Shown: in pieces, positions 27,338-35,603 of the stretch
Position numbering within the stretch: the first letter of the stretch is position 1
Layout: each line of letters starts with the position of its first letter
Assembly (NCBI RefSeq): GCF_001618685.1
Contig: NZ_CP014342.1
Location: 1,178,001-1,242,000 of the forward strand
Origin: Geobacillus subterraneus
GTDB lineage: Bacteria; Bacillota; Bacilli; Bacillales; Anoxybacillaceae
Direction of reading: 5' to 3'
Length of the DNA: 64,000 nucleotides
Translations under genes and position numbers: made by a program
Notes under the pieces: generated by a model
The model's database searches: none
The model's input: the letters and a program-made list of their open reading frames with translations, nothing else
What the model was told of the DNA's origin: nothing

Positions 27338-27544
27338 ATGACCGTTGCTTCGCAAGTGAAACAAACGTTAGCGAGCCTAAAAGGCATTCACGCTGGGCTG
27401 CAACAGTTGGCGCTCACATCGCAAGACGAAACAGCGCAGCGGACGTTTCATGAGGCGATGCTCGCCACCGAGGAGATCATCGCCGAACTGAAAGACCGGG
27501 TCGGCCGACTCGAATTCGAGGAGCCGCAATATCATGGAAAGTAA
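27338..27544 (+). CDS. DUF1657 protein, second copy
   Basis: The 68-residue helical protein begins MTVASQVKQTLASLKGIHAG and ends RLEFEEPQYHGK, with the same length and the same conserved ends as the copy at 24686. GATAGGAGGGACGTTC supports the start. It lies between spoVAEb and the DUF421 gene, as in spoVA2mob operons. Function unknown. Confidence 0.88.
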   Translation: MTVASQVKQTLASLKGIHAGLQQLALTSQDETAQRTFHEAMLATEEIIAELKDRVGRLEFEEPQYHGK

Positions 27545-27556
27545 GGAGCATGATCC

Positions 27557-28417
27557 ATGCCTGTATGGTTAGAAGCCGCCATTCGTTCCGTTTGTATTTT
27601 GATCGGACTGTTTATCATTACTCGCATTCTCGGCAAGAAGCCATTGGCGAAGCTGTCATTTTTCGAATATATTGTTGGCATTACGGTCGGTGACATTGCC
27701 GGAACAATGTCTGTCGATTTAGGGATTTCCCTCGAGGAAGGGGTCACAAGCATTTTAATTTGGTCGCTCATCCCGGTGCTGGCCGCCCGCATTTCGCTGC
27801 GCAACAAAAAGTTCCGCGATTTCGTCGAGGGCAATTCGACCGTCTTGATCAAAAACGGCAAAATTTTGGAGGAGAACTTAAAGCGAGAGAAATACACAGT
27901 TGACGAGCTGCTTGAGCAGTTGCGCAAAAAAGATGTGTTTCGTGTCGCGGATGTCGAGTTTGCCTTGCTTGAGCCGAATGGCGATCTGAACGTCTTGTTG
28001 AAGCGGGAAAAGCAGCCGCTTACGGTTGGCGATATGTTTCCGAACCCGCCGCGGGAAAAAGAGCCGCAAACCGTCATTATGGATGGCATGATTTTGGACG
28101 AGCCGCTTGCGACGATGGGGCTTGGCCGCGGCTGGCTGAAAGAACAGCTTGATAAGCAAGGAGTAGCGGTCGAAAACGTCTTCCTCGCCCAAGTCGATTC
28201 ATATGGACAGCTGACGATTGATTTGTACGATGACAAAATTCAAGTGGCCGAGCCGCAGGAGAAAAAGCTGTTGTTGGCTGCAATGAAGAAAGTGCAAGCC
28301 GACTTTGAGCTATACGCGTTGCAAACCGATTCGGAAGAGGCGAAGGCGCTGTACGAAACCAATGCGGCGAAAATGACGGAACTCATCCAAAAAGTCGAGC
28401 CGCTATTGCGAAACTAA
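27557..28417 (+). CDS. DUF421 (YetF-like) membrane protein with C-terminal DUF1657-like segment
   Basis: The 286-residue protein has two to three N-terminal transmembrane helices (SVCILIGLFIITRILG, FFEYIVGITVGDIAGTM, SILIWSLIPVLAARI) and then the soluble YetF domain (FRDFVEGNSTVLIKNGKILE, RVADVEFALLEPNGDLNVLL). Residues about 236-283 (MKKVQADFELYALQT then EEAKALYETNAAK) match the pattern of the DUF1657 genes in this operon, so this looks like a fusion. The AAGGAGCATGATCC site supports ATG 27557. Role in spores is inferred from the operon. Confidence 0.85.
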   Translation: MPVWLEAAIRSVCILIGLFIITRILGKKPLAKLSFFEYIVGITVGDIAGTMSVDLGISLEEGVTSILIWSLIPVLAARISLRNKKFRDFVEGNSTVLIKNGKILEENLKREKYTVDELLEQLRKKDVFRVADVEFALLEPNGDLNVLLKREKQPLTVGDMFPNPPREKEPQTVIMDGMILDEPLATMGLGRGWLKEQLDKQGVAVENVFLAQVDSYGQLTIDLYDDKIQVAEPQEKKLLLAAMKKVQADFELYALQTDSEEAKALYETNAAKMTELIQKVEPLLRN

Positions 28418-28436
28418 TGTTGAGGAGGATCCGATC

Positions 28437-28607
28437 ATGGAGAAGAAACGGACAAAAACAACGGATGAAGAAATTCAGATTCAGCTGAAAACGGACGGCC
28501 GCCCTGAACGGACGCGGACGACCGATGAAGAAATTTCGATTGAATTTATGTTCGATAACGGCCGTGTGACGCCCCAGCCGCAAGATTACGACGAAATCGA
28601 ATATTAA
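28437..28607 (+). CDS. 56-residue protein with internal duplication
   Basis: This short gene has ATG 28437 behind TTGAGGAGGATCCGATC and encodes 56 residues. It contains two near copies of a unit: RTKTTDEEIQIQLKTDGRPE and RTRTTDEEISIEFMFDNGR. It ends QPQDYDEIEY. The start is 20 bp after DUF421 and the gene is followed by a terminator, so it is the last gene of the spoVA2mob-like operon. I do not recognise the family. Confidence 0.7.
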   Translation: MEKKRTKTTDEEIQIQLKTDGRPERTRTTDEEISIEFMFDNGRVTPQPQDYDEIEY

Positions 28608-28622
28608 GCGTCTGATGATCGG

Positions 28623-28657
28623 GAAAGGTGTCCCCCAACATACCGGGACACCTTTTC
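28623..28657 (+). terminator. Terminator of the spoVA2mob-like operon
   Basis: AAAGGTGTCCC pairs with GGGACACCTTTT. Confidence 0.85.
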
Positions 28658-28737
28658 CTGTTGTTTCCTCTCCACCAAAACAATGGTTCGAAAATGATTA
28701 CAGCGCCTTGTTTTTCCATGCCGCCGGGAGAAGGGAA

Positions 28738-29058
28738 TTAAACGGGCAATAATTGCAAAAACGCGCGCACCTCTTCCGGTGTTTTCGCGTTGGCGCTATG
28801 CAGATGAGCGATTTTTTCCCCGTTTTGGAACACAAGCAAGCTCGGAATGCCGAGCACTTGATATTTCTCGCCAAGCTCCGGAAATTGGTCGCGGTCGATC
28901 TCAAACCAATCGTATTGCCCGTAATCGCGAATGATGTCATCGATAAACATGTTCAAGCGCACACAGTCAGGGCACCAAGTCGTGTAAAATTTGACGACAG
29001 CCGGCTTGCTGCCGGAGATGGCCGCTGTAAACTGGTCATTCGTTTCAATGGGTTTCAT
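28738..29058 (-). CDS. Thioredoxin-like protein (CPDC motif)
   Basis: The 106-residue thioredoxin-fold protein has the redox motif WCPDC in VVKFYTTWCPDCVRLN and the cis-proline strand VLGIPSLLVFQNGEKIAH. It is cytoplasmic, with no signal peptide. ATG 29058 follows GGAGGAAACACGC; an ATG at 29073 overlaps that site and is less likely. Its partner is unknown; such proteins are often general disulphide reductases. Confidence 0.88.
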   Translation of the reverse strand: MKPIETNDQFTAAISGSKPAVVKFYTTWCPDCVRLNMFIDDIIRDYGQYDWFEIDRDQFPELGEKYQVLGIPSLLVFQNGEKIAHLHSANAKTPEEVRAFLQLLPV

Positions 29059-29186
29059 GCGTGTTTCCTCCATTCCATATTGTCGTTCATCTTTACTTTA
29101 CCATATGGTGCGGCAAAAAAAGAACGGCAACGCCTTCACCTTCGGACACCGGTGTTGCATACAACAGAAAGAAAGGGGGGGAAAGT

Positions 29187-29423
29187 GTGAGCAAAGAGCT
29201 GGAAAAGGCGCTTGAAGCATGGGTTGCCTCAAGAAAAGAAGGACATGAACAATTCATTCGTCTGTTCGAACAGTGGGGGAACGATTTCAACAAACAGCTG
29301 CAGGAAATCGAAAAACTAAACAATGGATTTTTAAAAAGCGTACAAGGCAACTTACATTACGTTGAGCAATGGTTTACAAAAAAAGAAAAAGAGTTTGCTG
29401 AGCTGTTTCGCCTATTTGGCTGA
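29187..29423 (+). CDS. Small helical protein
   Basis: The 78-residue product starts at GTG 29187 behind AAAGGGGGGGAAA. It is predicted all-helical and rich in Glu, Lys and Phe (FIRLFEQWGNDFNKQLQEIE, HYVEQWFTKKEKEFAELF). Family not recognised. It lies upstream of two small sporulation genes on the same strand. Confidence 0.65.
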   Translation: MSKELEKALEAWVASRKEGHEQFIRLFEQWGNDFNKQLQEIEKLNNGFLKSVQGNLHYVEQWFTKKEKEFAELFRLFG

Positions 29424-29500
29424 CAAAATGGCACGTGCGCCCATACGCCGCCTTGAGGTGATGAATACGATACAGTAAACGGAGAAGGAGGTGCACGAGA

Positions 29501-29632
29501 ATGGGCTTCTGCGGCTACGGATTTCCGCACTACGGCTACGGCTATGGCGGATTTGGCTATGGCGGTGGCTTTGTGCTGATTGTCGTTTTGTTCATCTTGT
29601 TGATTATTGTCGGCGCAGCATTTGTCGGCTAA
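29501..29632 (+). CDS. yjcZ: YjcZ-family sporulation protein (Gly/Tyr-rich)
   Basis: The 43-residue peptide begins [18 protein letters not shown] and ends in one transmembrane helix ([20 protein letters not shown]). AAGGAGGTGCACGAGA precedes the ATG. YjcZ-family peptides are made in sporulating Bacillus and are abundant in spores; the function is unclear. A terminator follows. Confidence 0.85.
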   Translation: MGFCGYGFPHYGYGYGGFGYGGGFVLIVVLFILLIIVGAAFVG

Positions 29633-29647
29633 CGAAAAACGAATCCG

Positions 29648-29690
29648 ATACGGGCCGTTTCGGCGCCTCGAACGGCTCGTATTTTTCTTT
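29648..29690 (+). terminator. Terminator after yjcZ-like gene
   Basis: ATACGGGCCGTT pairs with AACGGCTCGTAT (one mismatch) and is followed by TTTTTC. Confidence 0.8.
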
Positions 29691-29753
29691 TCCCTTATGA
29701 TGCACCTTCTTGCAGAACAATCATACGATATACAGGGAGAAGGAGGCAGGAAG

Positions 29754-30011
29754 ATGGATCAACAATTTTTTAAAAACATTGAAAAGAAAACGGGCGTCAA
29801 TATGAAAGACATTTTTGAGCTTGCCAACTCGCTGCAAAATGCGAATTTCAACGATGAAAAAACGGTGCGCCAAGTGGTGAAGCGGGTCGCGCAAATCGCC
29901 AATCGGAAGGTGCCGAAAGAACTCGAAGACCAAATCGTCAAAACGATCGTCCAGAGCGGCAAACAAATTGATTTTAATACGATTGCCAATATGATGAACA
30001 ATAAAAAATAA
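29754..30011 (+). CDS. spoVIF: Stage VI sporulation protein F
   Basis: The 85-residue product begins MDQQFFKNIEKKTGVNMKDI and continues with ELANSLQNANF, VAQIANRKVPKELED and TIANMMNNKK, matching the B. subtilis SpoVIF (YjcC) pattern. SpoVIF supports GerE-dependent coat gene expression late in sporulation. GAAGGAGGCAGGAAG lies upstream. A terminator follows directly. Confidence 0.9.
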   Translation: MDQQFFKNIEKKTGVNMKDIFELANSLQNANFNDEKTVRQVVKRVAQIANRKVPKELEDQIVKTIVQSGKQIDFNTIANMMNNKK

Positions 30012-30014
30012 GCC

Positions 30015-30043
30015 AAAGGGAGCTGCGCGCGCAAGCTCCCTTT
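30015..30043. terminator. Terminator between spoVIF and yjcF
   Basis: AAAGGGAGCT and AGCTCCCTTTT flank a GC-rich loop; it serves the convergent genes. Confidence 0.8.
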
Positions 30044-30051
30044 TATTCGGC

Positions 30052-30486
30052 TTATTCGAGCGATTTCACCATCGTGACGTGGGGGATGCCGGCATCCATA
30101 AACACGCCGGACACCACCTCATAGCCGAGTTTTTTGTAAAACGGTTCGGCGTGGGTTTGGGCGTTCAGCTTCACTTTTTTCGCCCCTTTTGTTTTTGCAA
30201 GCCGCTCAATGGCTTCCATCACCATCCGCCCGGCACCGCAGCCGCGGTAGGACGGCAGCACGCAAATGCGTTCGATTTTGCCGACCCCTTCATCGATGAA
30301 GCGAAGCCGGCCGGCCGCGACCGGTTTTTCGCCATCATACAAGACGAGATGGGATGATTCTTGCTCAAACGCATCGATTTCTTCTTCTTCCGGCACGTTT
30401 TGCTCCTCGATAAAGACGAGCCGGCGGACGTGCAAAGCGTCCTCATATAAGGATCGGTCGTTTGTTGTTCCAATGGCGATGTTCAT
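30052..30486 (-). CDS. yjcF: GNAT-family N-acetyltransferase (YjcF-like)
   Basis: The 144-residue GNAT protein starts MNIAIGTTNDRSLYEDALHV at ATG 30486; the upstream extension overlaps yjcG. The acetyl-CoA loop is RICVLPSYRGCGAGRMVMEA, and FYKKLGYEVVSGVF is the usual C-terminal strand-turn. FIEEQNVPEEEEID is a characteristic YjcF-type segment. It lies directly after yjcG as in B. subtilis; the acceptor is unknown. Confidence 0.88.
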   Translation of the reverse strand: MNIAIGTTNDRSLYEDALHVRRLVFIEEQNVPEEEEIDAFEQESSHLVLYDGEKPVAAGRLRFIDEGVGKIERICVLPSYRGCGAGRMVMEAIERLAKTKGAKKVKLNAQTHAEPFYKKLGYEVVSGVFMDAGIPHVTMVKSLE

Positions 30487-30487
30487 G

Positions 30488-31009
30488 TTATACCGTTTCC
30501 TCTCCTCCAACGACAAAGGTTTCATAGACGGTCCATGATCCGTTCTCGAGCTGGTACAGAAGATGGAACCGGTCGATCGTCTCTTCAAAATGCACGTTTT
30601 GCAGCTTCAGCTGGCTGTAGACGTCGGCATATTCCGCGCCCGGCAAATCGCGGCCGATCGTAATGTGCGGCACGAACACAAATTCCGGTTTTGCGGTGAA
30701 CAAGCCGCTGTGCAGCTGCTCATGAAGGCGATCAAGCACGTCATTTGGCTCCACTTTCAAATAAATGATGTTGCTTGTCGGGTAAAACGAGCTGAATTTC
30801 GTCACTTTGATCGGAATTGGAGGTGTTTCCGCTGCGATGCGGCGCAGCTCCTTCGTCATCTCTTTCAATTGTCCCTCATCCGCTTCAAACGGATATTTCA
30901 ACGTAATATGCGGCGGGATGAGGGCGTAATGGCTGTCATACCGTTTCCGGTACGAGTTGGCAAAATCTTGAATGCGCTTCGACGGAAATAATACAATGCC
31001 GTACTTCAT
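30488..31009 (-). CDS. yjcG: 2H phosphoesterase-family protein (YjcG)
   Basis: The 173-residue protein has the two HxT motifs of the 2H superfamily, HITLKYPF near residue 42 and HITIGRDLPGAEY near residue 118. It starts MKYGIVLFPSKRIQDFANSY at ATG 31009, which follows AAGGAGGGAAATCGGG. The longer frame to 31201 overlaps yjcH. 2H enzymes hydrolyse 2',3'-cyclic phosphates or related bonds; the substrate of YjcG is not established. It ends one base before the yjcF start. Confidence 0.88.
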   Translation of the reverse strand: MKYGIVLFPSKRIQDFANSYRKRYDSHYALIPPHITLKYPFEADEGQLKEMTKELRRIAAETPPIPIKVTKFSSFYPTSNIIYLKVEPNDVLDRLHEQLHSGLFTAKPEFVFVPHITIGRDLPGAEYADVYSQLKLQNVHFEETIDRFHLLYQLENGSWTVYETFVVGGEETV

Positions 31010-31046
31010 CCCGATTTCCCTCCTTGGATGGTTGGTTTTCCATTGT

Positions 31047-31775
31047 TTACAGCGACAAAATAGCAGATACAGCCCTTGGCACATCAGGCTGCCAATACGT
31101 CCACGCATGGCCGCCAGCAAACTCATGGTACGTATAGGTGAACCGTTTTTCCATAAACAAGTCCCGCGCCATTCGATTTGGTGTAATAAAGTCGCGTACA
31201 TGGCCGTCCGTTGTTTTCACGGCTGTTTCTTCCGTGCCGACGGAATGGTAAATCGAAAGAAGCGACGGATCGCGGAACGCGCGGATGCACGCCAGCACCG
31301 AGTCATCGATATAAGGGGACTGCATGGCGATGTTTCCAAATGTATGCGGATACAACAGACCGGCTAACAGCGAGACCGTTCCGCCGAGCGAATCGCCGAT
31401 CAACGCCCGGCCTTTGCCGATTTGGTAGGTCGGCAGCTCGTCGTCCAAAAACGGAACGAGTTCATGGGCTAAAAAGCGAATGTACGCTTCGCGCTTTTGG
31501 CCCGCCGGGTGATATTTCTCGTAGCGGTCGTTCACATTCCGATACGGGATGCCGACAACGATCGTCCGGTCGATCGTTCCTTCCTCCATTAGCGTTTCGA
31601 TGACGTGCTTCATTTTTCCGTACATAAAATAATCTTTGCCGTCTTGAGCGATTAGTAAAGAATATTTGTGAAGCGGAGAAAAATTGCTTGGCAAATAGAC
31701 GAGCAGTTCGATTTTCTCTTGAAGTTCTCCGCTGTACAGCGCGTAATCACGCATCGTTCCTGTTGCGGCTGCCAT
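31047..31775 (-). CDS. yjcH: Putative esterase, alpha/beta hydrolase (YjcH)
   Basis: The 242-residue protein has the nucleophile elbow ALIGDSLGGTVSLLAGL (GxSxG form GDSLG) and a late histidine in HEFAGGHAWTYWQPD, like enterochelin-esterase-type hydrolases. ATG 31775 follows GGAGGATGGTC. It is upstream of yjcG with a gap of about 37 bp. Substrate unknown. Confidence 0.87.
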   Translation of the reverse strand: MAAATGTMRDYALYSGELQEKIELLVYLPSNFSPLHKYSLLIAQDGKDYFMYGKMKHVIETLMEEGTIDRTIVVGIPYRNVNDRYEKYHPAGQKREAYIRFLAHELVPFLDDELPTYQIGKGRALIGDSLGGTVSLLAGLLYPHTFGNIAMQSPYIDDSVLACIRAFRDPSLLSIYHSVGTEETAVKTTDGHVRDFITPNRMARDLFMEKRFTYTYHEFAGGHAWTYWQPDVPRAVSAILSL

Positions 31776-31963
31776 GACCATCCTCCATGAAAACGGTAAG
31801 TTCACCTGTTATTGTAACATATTTTGGCGAAAAGATGTTAATGAAGGGCTCGAATTTTTCGTGAATTTGCCGAACATTGCCAGCGTCAAAAAAAGGACTT
31901 GCCAAAACGGCCGGAATGGGTTACATTTTTTTATAAATTAACAAAATTGAATACACGTCCTGT

Positions 31964-32073
31964 TCTTATCGAGAGAAGCGGAGGGAACTGGCCCTGTGAA
32001 GCTTCAGCAACCAGCCGTTTGGCGGCCAGGTGCTAAATCCAGCGAATTGAGCGCTCAATTCGGCAGATAAGAA
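31964..32073 (+). promoter_or_regulatory. SAM-I (S-box) riboswitch
   Basis: The segment has the S-box order: TCTTATCGAGAGAAGCGGAG, then GGGAACTGGCCC, AGCTTCAGCAACC, GCCAGGTGCTAAATCC and the closing AGATAAGA. It sits about 200 bp upstream of metI. Binding S-adenosylmethionine should favour the terminator that follows. Confidence 0.95.
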
Positions 32074-32094
32074 GAAGCATGACCATGGGTATGG

Positions 32095-32125
32095 AAAAGT
32101 CTTCTTCTTCGAAGACTTTTTTTAT
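32095..32125 (+). terminator. Riboswitch-controlled terminator
   Basis: AAAAGTCTTC pairs with GAAGACTTTT and is followed by T residues, directly after the S-box. Confidence 0.9.
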
Positions 32126-32275
32126 TTTCCTTTGTTTAGGCGGCCGCTTCGCCGACATGTGAGGCGGGCCAAAGCCGAGGTGCTCGGTTGCCGAGACAGG
32201 CAGCAGCGCTTCGGGCGCCATGGCCGTCGGCCGTTTGACCACGAGGGAATTTTTCAGCAGAAGGAGAGAGATGAG

Positions 32276-33379
32276 ATGGAGAAACTGGAAACGTTGTTAG
32301 CGCAAATGGGAAACCGGAGCGAAACGGCGACAGGAACGGTCAACCCGCCCGTCTATTTTTCAACTGCCTACCGCCACGCCGGCATTGGGCAGTCAACCGG
32401 GTTTGACTACATCCGCACCGGCAATCCAACGCGCAAAATCGTCGAAGAGGCGATCGCCAAGCTGGAAGGCGGTGACCAAGGCTATGCGTTCAGTTCCGGC
32501 ATGGCCGCCATTCAGACGGTGCTCGCCTTGTTTGAGAGCGGAGATGAGTTTCTCGTATCGGCCGACCTTTACGGCGGCACGTACCGCCTGTTTGAGCGCG
32601 GCTGGCGCAAATACGGCCTCGGCTTTCATTACGTCGATTTTGCTGATCTCGCTGCCGTGGAAGAGAAAATCACGGAAAAAACGAAAGCCATCTTTTTGGA
32701 GACGCCGACAAATCCGTTGATGCACGAGGCGGATATTTCGGCGGTCGCCAAGCTGGCCAAACAGCATGGGCTATTGTTGATTGTCGATAACACGTTTTAC
32801 ACCCCGGTGCTTCAACGCCCGATCGAACAAGGGGCTGATATTGTCATTCATAGCGCGACGAAATATTTAGGCGGCCATAACGACGTCTTAGCTGGTCTGG
32901 TTGTCGCCAAGGGCGAGGAACTTTGTCAACGCTTGGCCGAGTACCATAACGCCATCGGCGCTGTTTTGTCGCCGTTTGATTCCTGGCTGCTGATCCGCGG
33001 GATGAAAACGTTGGCGCTAAGGATGCGCCAACATGAAGAAAACGCCAAACAAATCAGCGCCTTTTTGCGCGAACATGAAGATGTCACCGACGTCTTGTAC
33101 CCGGGAAGAGGAGGGATGTTGTCGTTCCGGATTTCTGATGAAAAATGGGTGAACGGCTTCTTGCAAAGCTTGCGCCTCATTACGTTCGCGGAAAGCTTAG
33201 GCGGGGTTGAAAGCTTTATTACGTATCCGGCGACACAGACGCACGCTGACATTCCAGAAGACATCCGCATCCGAAACGGCGTCTGCAACCGGCTACTCCG
33301 CTTCTCGGTCGGCATTGAACACGCCGACGATTTAATCGCCGACTTGGCGCAGGCGTTCAAAAACATGAAAGAGGTGTGA
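32276..33379 (+). CDS. metI: Cystathionine gamma-synthase / O-acetylhomoserine thiolyase (MetI)
   Basis: The 367-residue PLP enzyme joins cysteine or sulphide to an acyl-homoserine. Key parts are the YIRTGNPTRKIVEEAIAKLE substrate loop, FSSGMAAIQTVLALF, TPTNPLMHEADI, and the PLP lysine in DIVIHSATKYLGGHNDVLAG. ATG 32276 follows AAGGAGAGAGATGAG; the longer frame begins within the terminator. It is followed by metC after 3 bp. It should be repressed by SAM through the upstream riboswitch. Confidence 0.93.
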   Translation: MEKLETLLAQMGNRSETATGTVNPPVYFSTAYRHAGIGQSTGFDYIRTGNPTRKIVEEAIAKLEGGDQGYAFSSGMAAIQTVLALFESGDEFLVSADLYGGTYRLFERGWRKYGLGFHYVDFADLAAVEEKITEKTKAIFLETPTNPLMHEADISAVAKLAKQHGLLLIVDNTFYTPVLQRPIEQGADIVIHSATKYLGGHNDVLAGLVVAKGEELCQRLAEYHNAIGAVLSPFDSWLLIRGMKTLALRMRQHEENAKQISAFLREHEDVTDVLYPGRGGMLSFRISDEKWVNGFLQSLRLITFAESLGGVESFITYPATQTHADIPEDIRIRNGVCNRLLRFSVGIEHADDLIADLAQAFKNMKEV

Positions 33380-33382
33380 GCG

Positions 33383-34561
33383 ATGGAACGGGAATGGTCG
33401 TTTTCAACGAAACTGCTCCATAACGAATGGAAAGTCGACCGCGCAACTGGGGCGGTGAGCGTGCCGATCCAGCACGCGTCCACGTTCCATCAGTTCGATT
33501 TCGACTCGTTTGGCAAATACGACTACAGCCGCTCCGGCAACCCGACGCGCGAAGCGCTTGAGGAAACGATTGCCGCACTAGAAGGCGGCGTGCGCGGGTT
33601 CGCGTTCGCCTCCGGCATGGCCGCCATCTCCACGGCCTTTTTGCTCCTGTCCAAAGGCGACCATGTGCTTGTGACGGAAGACGTCTACGGCGGCACATAC
33701 CGGATGATTACCGAAGTGTTGAGCCGCTTCGGCATCGAGCATACGTTCGTTGATATGACCGACCTCGAGGCGGTGGCGGAAAACATCCGTCCGAACACGA
33801 AAGTCATTTATATGGAAACCCCGTCCAACCCGCTGTTAAAAGTGACCGACATTCGCGCTGTCGTCGAGCTGGCGAAAGCGCATGGCTGTTTGACGTTTTT
33901 AGATAACACGTTTATGACCCCGGCGCTGCAGCGCCCGTTAGATCTCGGCGTTGACCTTGTCCTCCACAGCGCGACGAAGTTTTTAGCCGGCCATAGCGAC
34001 GTCGTCGCCGGACTGGCGGTCGTAAAAGACGAGGAGCTCGGCAAACAGCTGTACAAATTGCAAAACGCCTTTGGCGCCGTCCTCGGCGTCCAAGACGCCT
34101 GGCTCGTGCTGCGCGGCATAAAAACGCTCCACGTCCGGCTGAAACAGTCGTCCGAATCAGCGGCCGCCATCGCCGCCTATTTGGCGGGCCATCCAAAGGT
34201 GGAGGCAGTGTACTACCCAGGATTGGCGCACCACCCGGGCCATGCGACCCAGCACAATCAGGCGGTGGGGTTCGGTGCTGTGCTGTCGTTCCGCCTAGCG
34301 GATGAAGAAGCAGCCCGGACGTTCGTCCGCCACGTCCGCCTGCCGGTGTTCGCCGTCAGCCTTGGCGCCGTCGAGTCGATTTTGTCGTACCCGGCGAAAA
34401 TGTCGCACGCCGCCATGCCGAAAGACGAGCGGCTTCAGCGCGGCATTACCGACGGCTTGCTGCGGCTGAGCGTCGGGCTTGAGGATGTCAACGATTTGAT
34501 CGCCGATTTTGAGCAGGCGCTGTCGTTTGTCAATGAGCGTCCGTCGATTTCGGCGCGATAA
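33383..34561 (+). CDS. metC: Cystathionine beta-lyase (MetC)
   Basis: The 392-residue PLP enzyme cleaves cystathionine to homocysteine. Like MetI it has YSRSGNPTREALEETIAALE, FASGMAAISTAFLLL, TPSNPLLKVTDI and the lysine in DLVLHSATKFLAGHSDVVAG. The pair metI-metC matches B. subtilis yjcI-yjcJ, which assigns the two roles. It lies 3 bp after metI and ends at a terminator. Confidence 0.92.
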   Translation: MEREWSFSTKLLHNEWKVDRATGAVSVPIQHASTFHQFDFDSFGKYDYSRSGNPTREALEETIAALEGGVRGFAFASGMAAISTAFLLLSKGDHVLVTEDVYGGTYRMITEVLSRFGIEHTFVDMTDLEAVAENIRPNTKVIYMETPSNPLLKVTDIRAVVELAKAHGCLTFLDNTFMTPALQRPLDLGVDLVLHSATKFLAGHSDVVAGLAVVKDEELGKQLYKLQNAFGAVLGVQDAWLVLRGIKTLHVRLKQSSESAAAIAAYLAGHPKVEAVYYPGLAHHPGHATQHNQAVGFGAVLSFRLADEEAARTFVRHVRLPVFAVSLGAVESILSYPAKMSHAAMPKDERLQRGITDGLLRLSVGLEDVNDLIADFEQALSFVNERPSISAR

Positions 34562-34575
34562 AGAAGCGAAAAACA

Positions 34576-34610
34576 AAAAACGGCTATGCTGTCGCGGCAA
34601 AGCCGTTTTC
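34576..34610 (+). terminator. Terminator after metC
   Basis: AAAACGGCT pairs with AGCCGTTTT. Confidence 0.8.
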
Positions 34611-34620
34611 CAACCGCCCG

Positions 34621-34657
34621 ATAAGGTATGCACCGTTTCAGCGGATGCATACCTTAT
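34621..34657. repeat. 12-bp inverted repeat without T run
   Basis: ATAAGGTATGCA and TGCATACCTTAT flank 13 bases downstream of the minus-strand DUF2642-type gene. The stem is perfect but no T tract follows on either strand. Confidence 0.6.
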
Positions 34658-34668
34658 CTCGTTTGCTG

Positions 34669-34878
34669 TTACAGTTCGCGAATAAAGTTAACAGCTGCAA
34701 GCGGGATCAGAACGGTTCGCGTTTCCCGCTCATATCCGCCTGCCTCGGCCAAGAGCTCAATGGTTCCGTCCTCTACATCGGTCAATTGTCCTTCAAGCAA
34801 GTTGTTATCGGTCGCGACTTGGATCGTTTCGCCGATCAGGCGGCGGAGCTGCTCTTCCAATGTGGCCGCAAAGTCCAT
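34669..34878 (-). CDS. Small SM-like/DUF2642-type protein
   Basis: The 69-residue product has five short beta strands (GETIQVATDNNLLEGQLTDV, TRTVLIPLAAVNFIREL), like the C-terminal domain of the gene upstream. AAGGAGGGAGGAAACG precedes the ATG at 34878. The two genes probably arose by duplication and form a unit. A spore-surface role is suspected from similar Bacillus proteins; not proven. Confidence 0.72.
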   Translation of the reverse strand: MDFAATLEEQLRRLIGETIQVATDNNLLEGQLTDVEDGTIELLAEAGGYERETRTVLIPLAAVNFIREL

Positions 34879-34894
34879 CGTTTCCTCCCTCCTT

Positions 34895-35335
34895 TCAGTC
34901 TAGACGGGCGACGGCTTGAATGCTGGCAAACGGAACATAGACGAAGCGACCAAGCGCATCTTCGAGCACAACATAATCGTTTCGGACGGCGATGACAGTG
35001 CCGGCCACCGGTCCGAAATTAACCGTAATTTCTACCGTTTCACCGATCAAGTCTTCAAGCTCATCGCGAATATCCCCCACCGGTGGTGCGCCGGTGCGCA
35101 GCGCAGCCAAAATCGCCTGCAACAACTCGCGCTCATCTTCTAAGATGGCGCGCTGCTCTCGCTCCTCCTCAAGCATTCTGCGCAAAATCCGTTCCGCATC
35201 GCCCCCGTGATCAGCAATGTCTTCTAACAACGAAGTAATCTGTTCGACAGCCGAATCATCGAGATCTAGTTTTTCGAGCCATTTGCGAATTTTTTTCAAC
35301 TCTTTCGCCGCCTGGCGTAAATGTTTATGGCCCAA
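34895..35335 (-). CDS. Coiled-coil protein with C-terminal DUF2642-type domain
   Basis: The 146-residue protein has an N-terminal helical part (ELKKIRKWLEKLDLDDSAVE, EREQRAILEDERELLQAILA) and a C-terminal strand-rich domain (LIGETVEITVNFGPVAGTVI, RFVYVPFASIQAV) matching the small gene downstream. GAGAAAGGAGGAAAACAG lies upstream of ATG 35335. Function unknown; the helical part may oligomerise it. Confidence 0.72.
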   Translation of the reverse strand: MGHKHLRQAAKELKKIRKWLEKLDLDDSAVEQITSLLEDIADHGGDAERILRRMLEEEREQRAILEDERELLQAILAALRTGAPPVGDIRDELEDLIGETVEITVNFGPVAGTVIAVRNDYVVLEDALGRFVYVPFASIQAVARLD

Positions 35336-35603
35336 TCTGTTTTCCTCCTTTCTCTGATTCCGGTTCGTTAACTACGTATATGCATCGCTCTTCCATTCGA
35401 CACGGGTGCGTATCCGCGGAAAAAAGAACGATTTTTTTTTGCCGCAGGAATGGGGAAAACGGTCGAATTTTGTTAGGAAGGACGGGGGGATAAACAGGAA
35501 AAAAGATAGAGAGACAAGGAACATTCTACTGTTTTTCGAGAAAATCAACGATCGTCTCTCACCGTTAAGAAGAAAACTCGATATATAGTAGGTGAGGTGA
35601 TTG

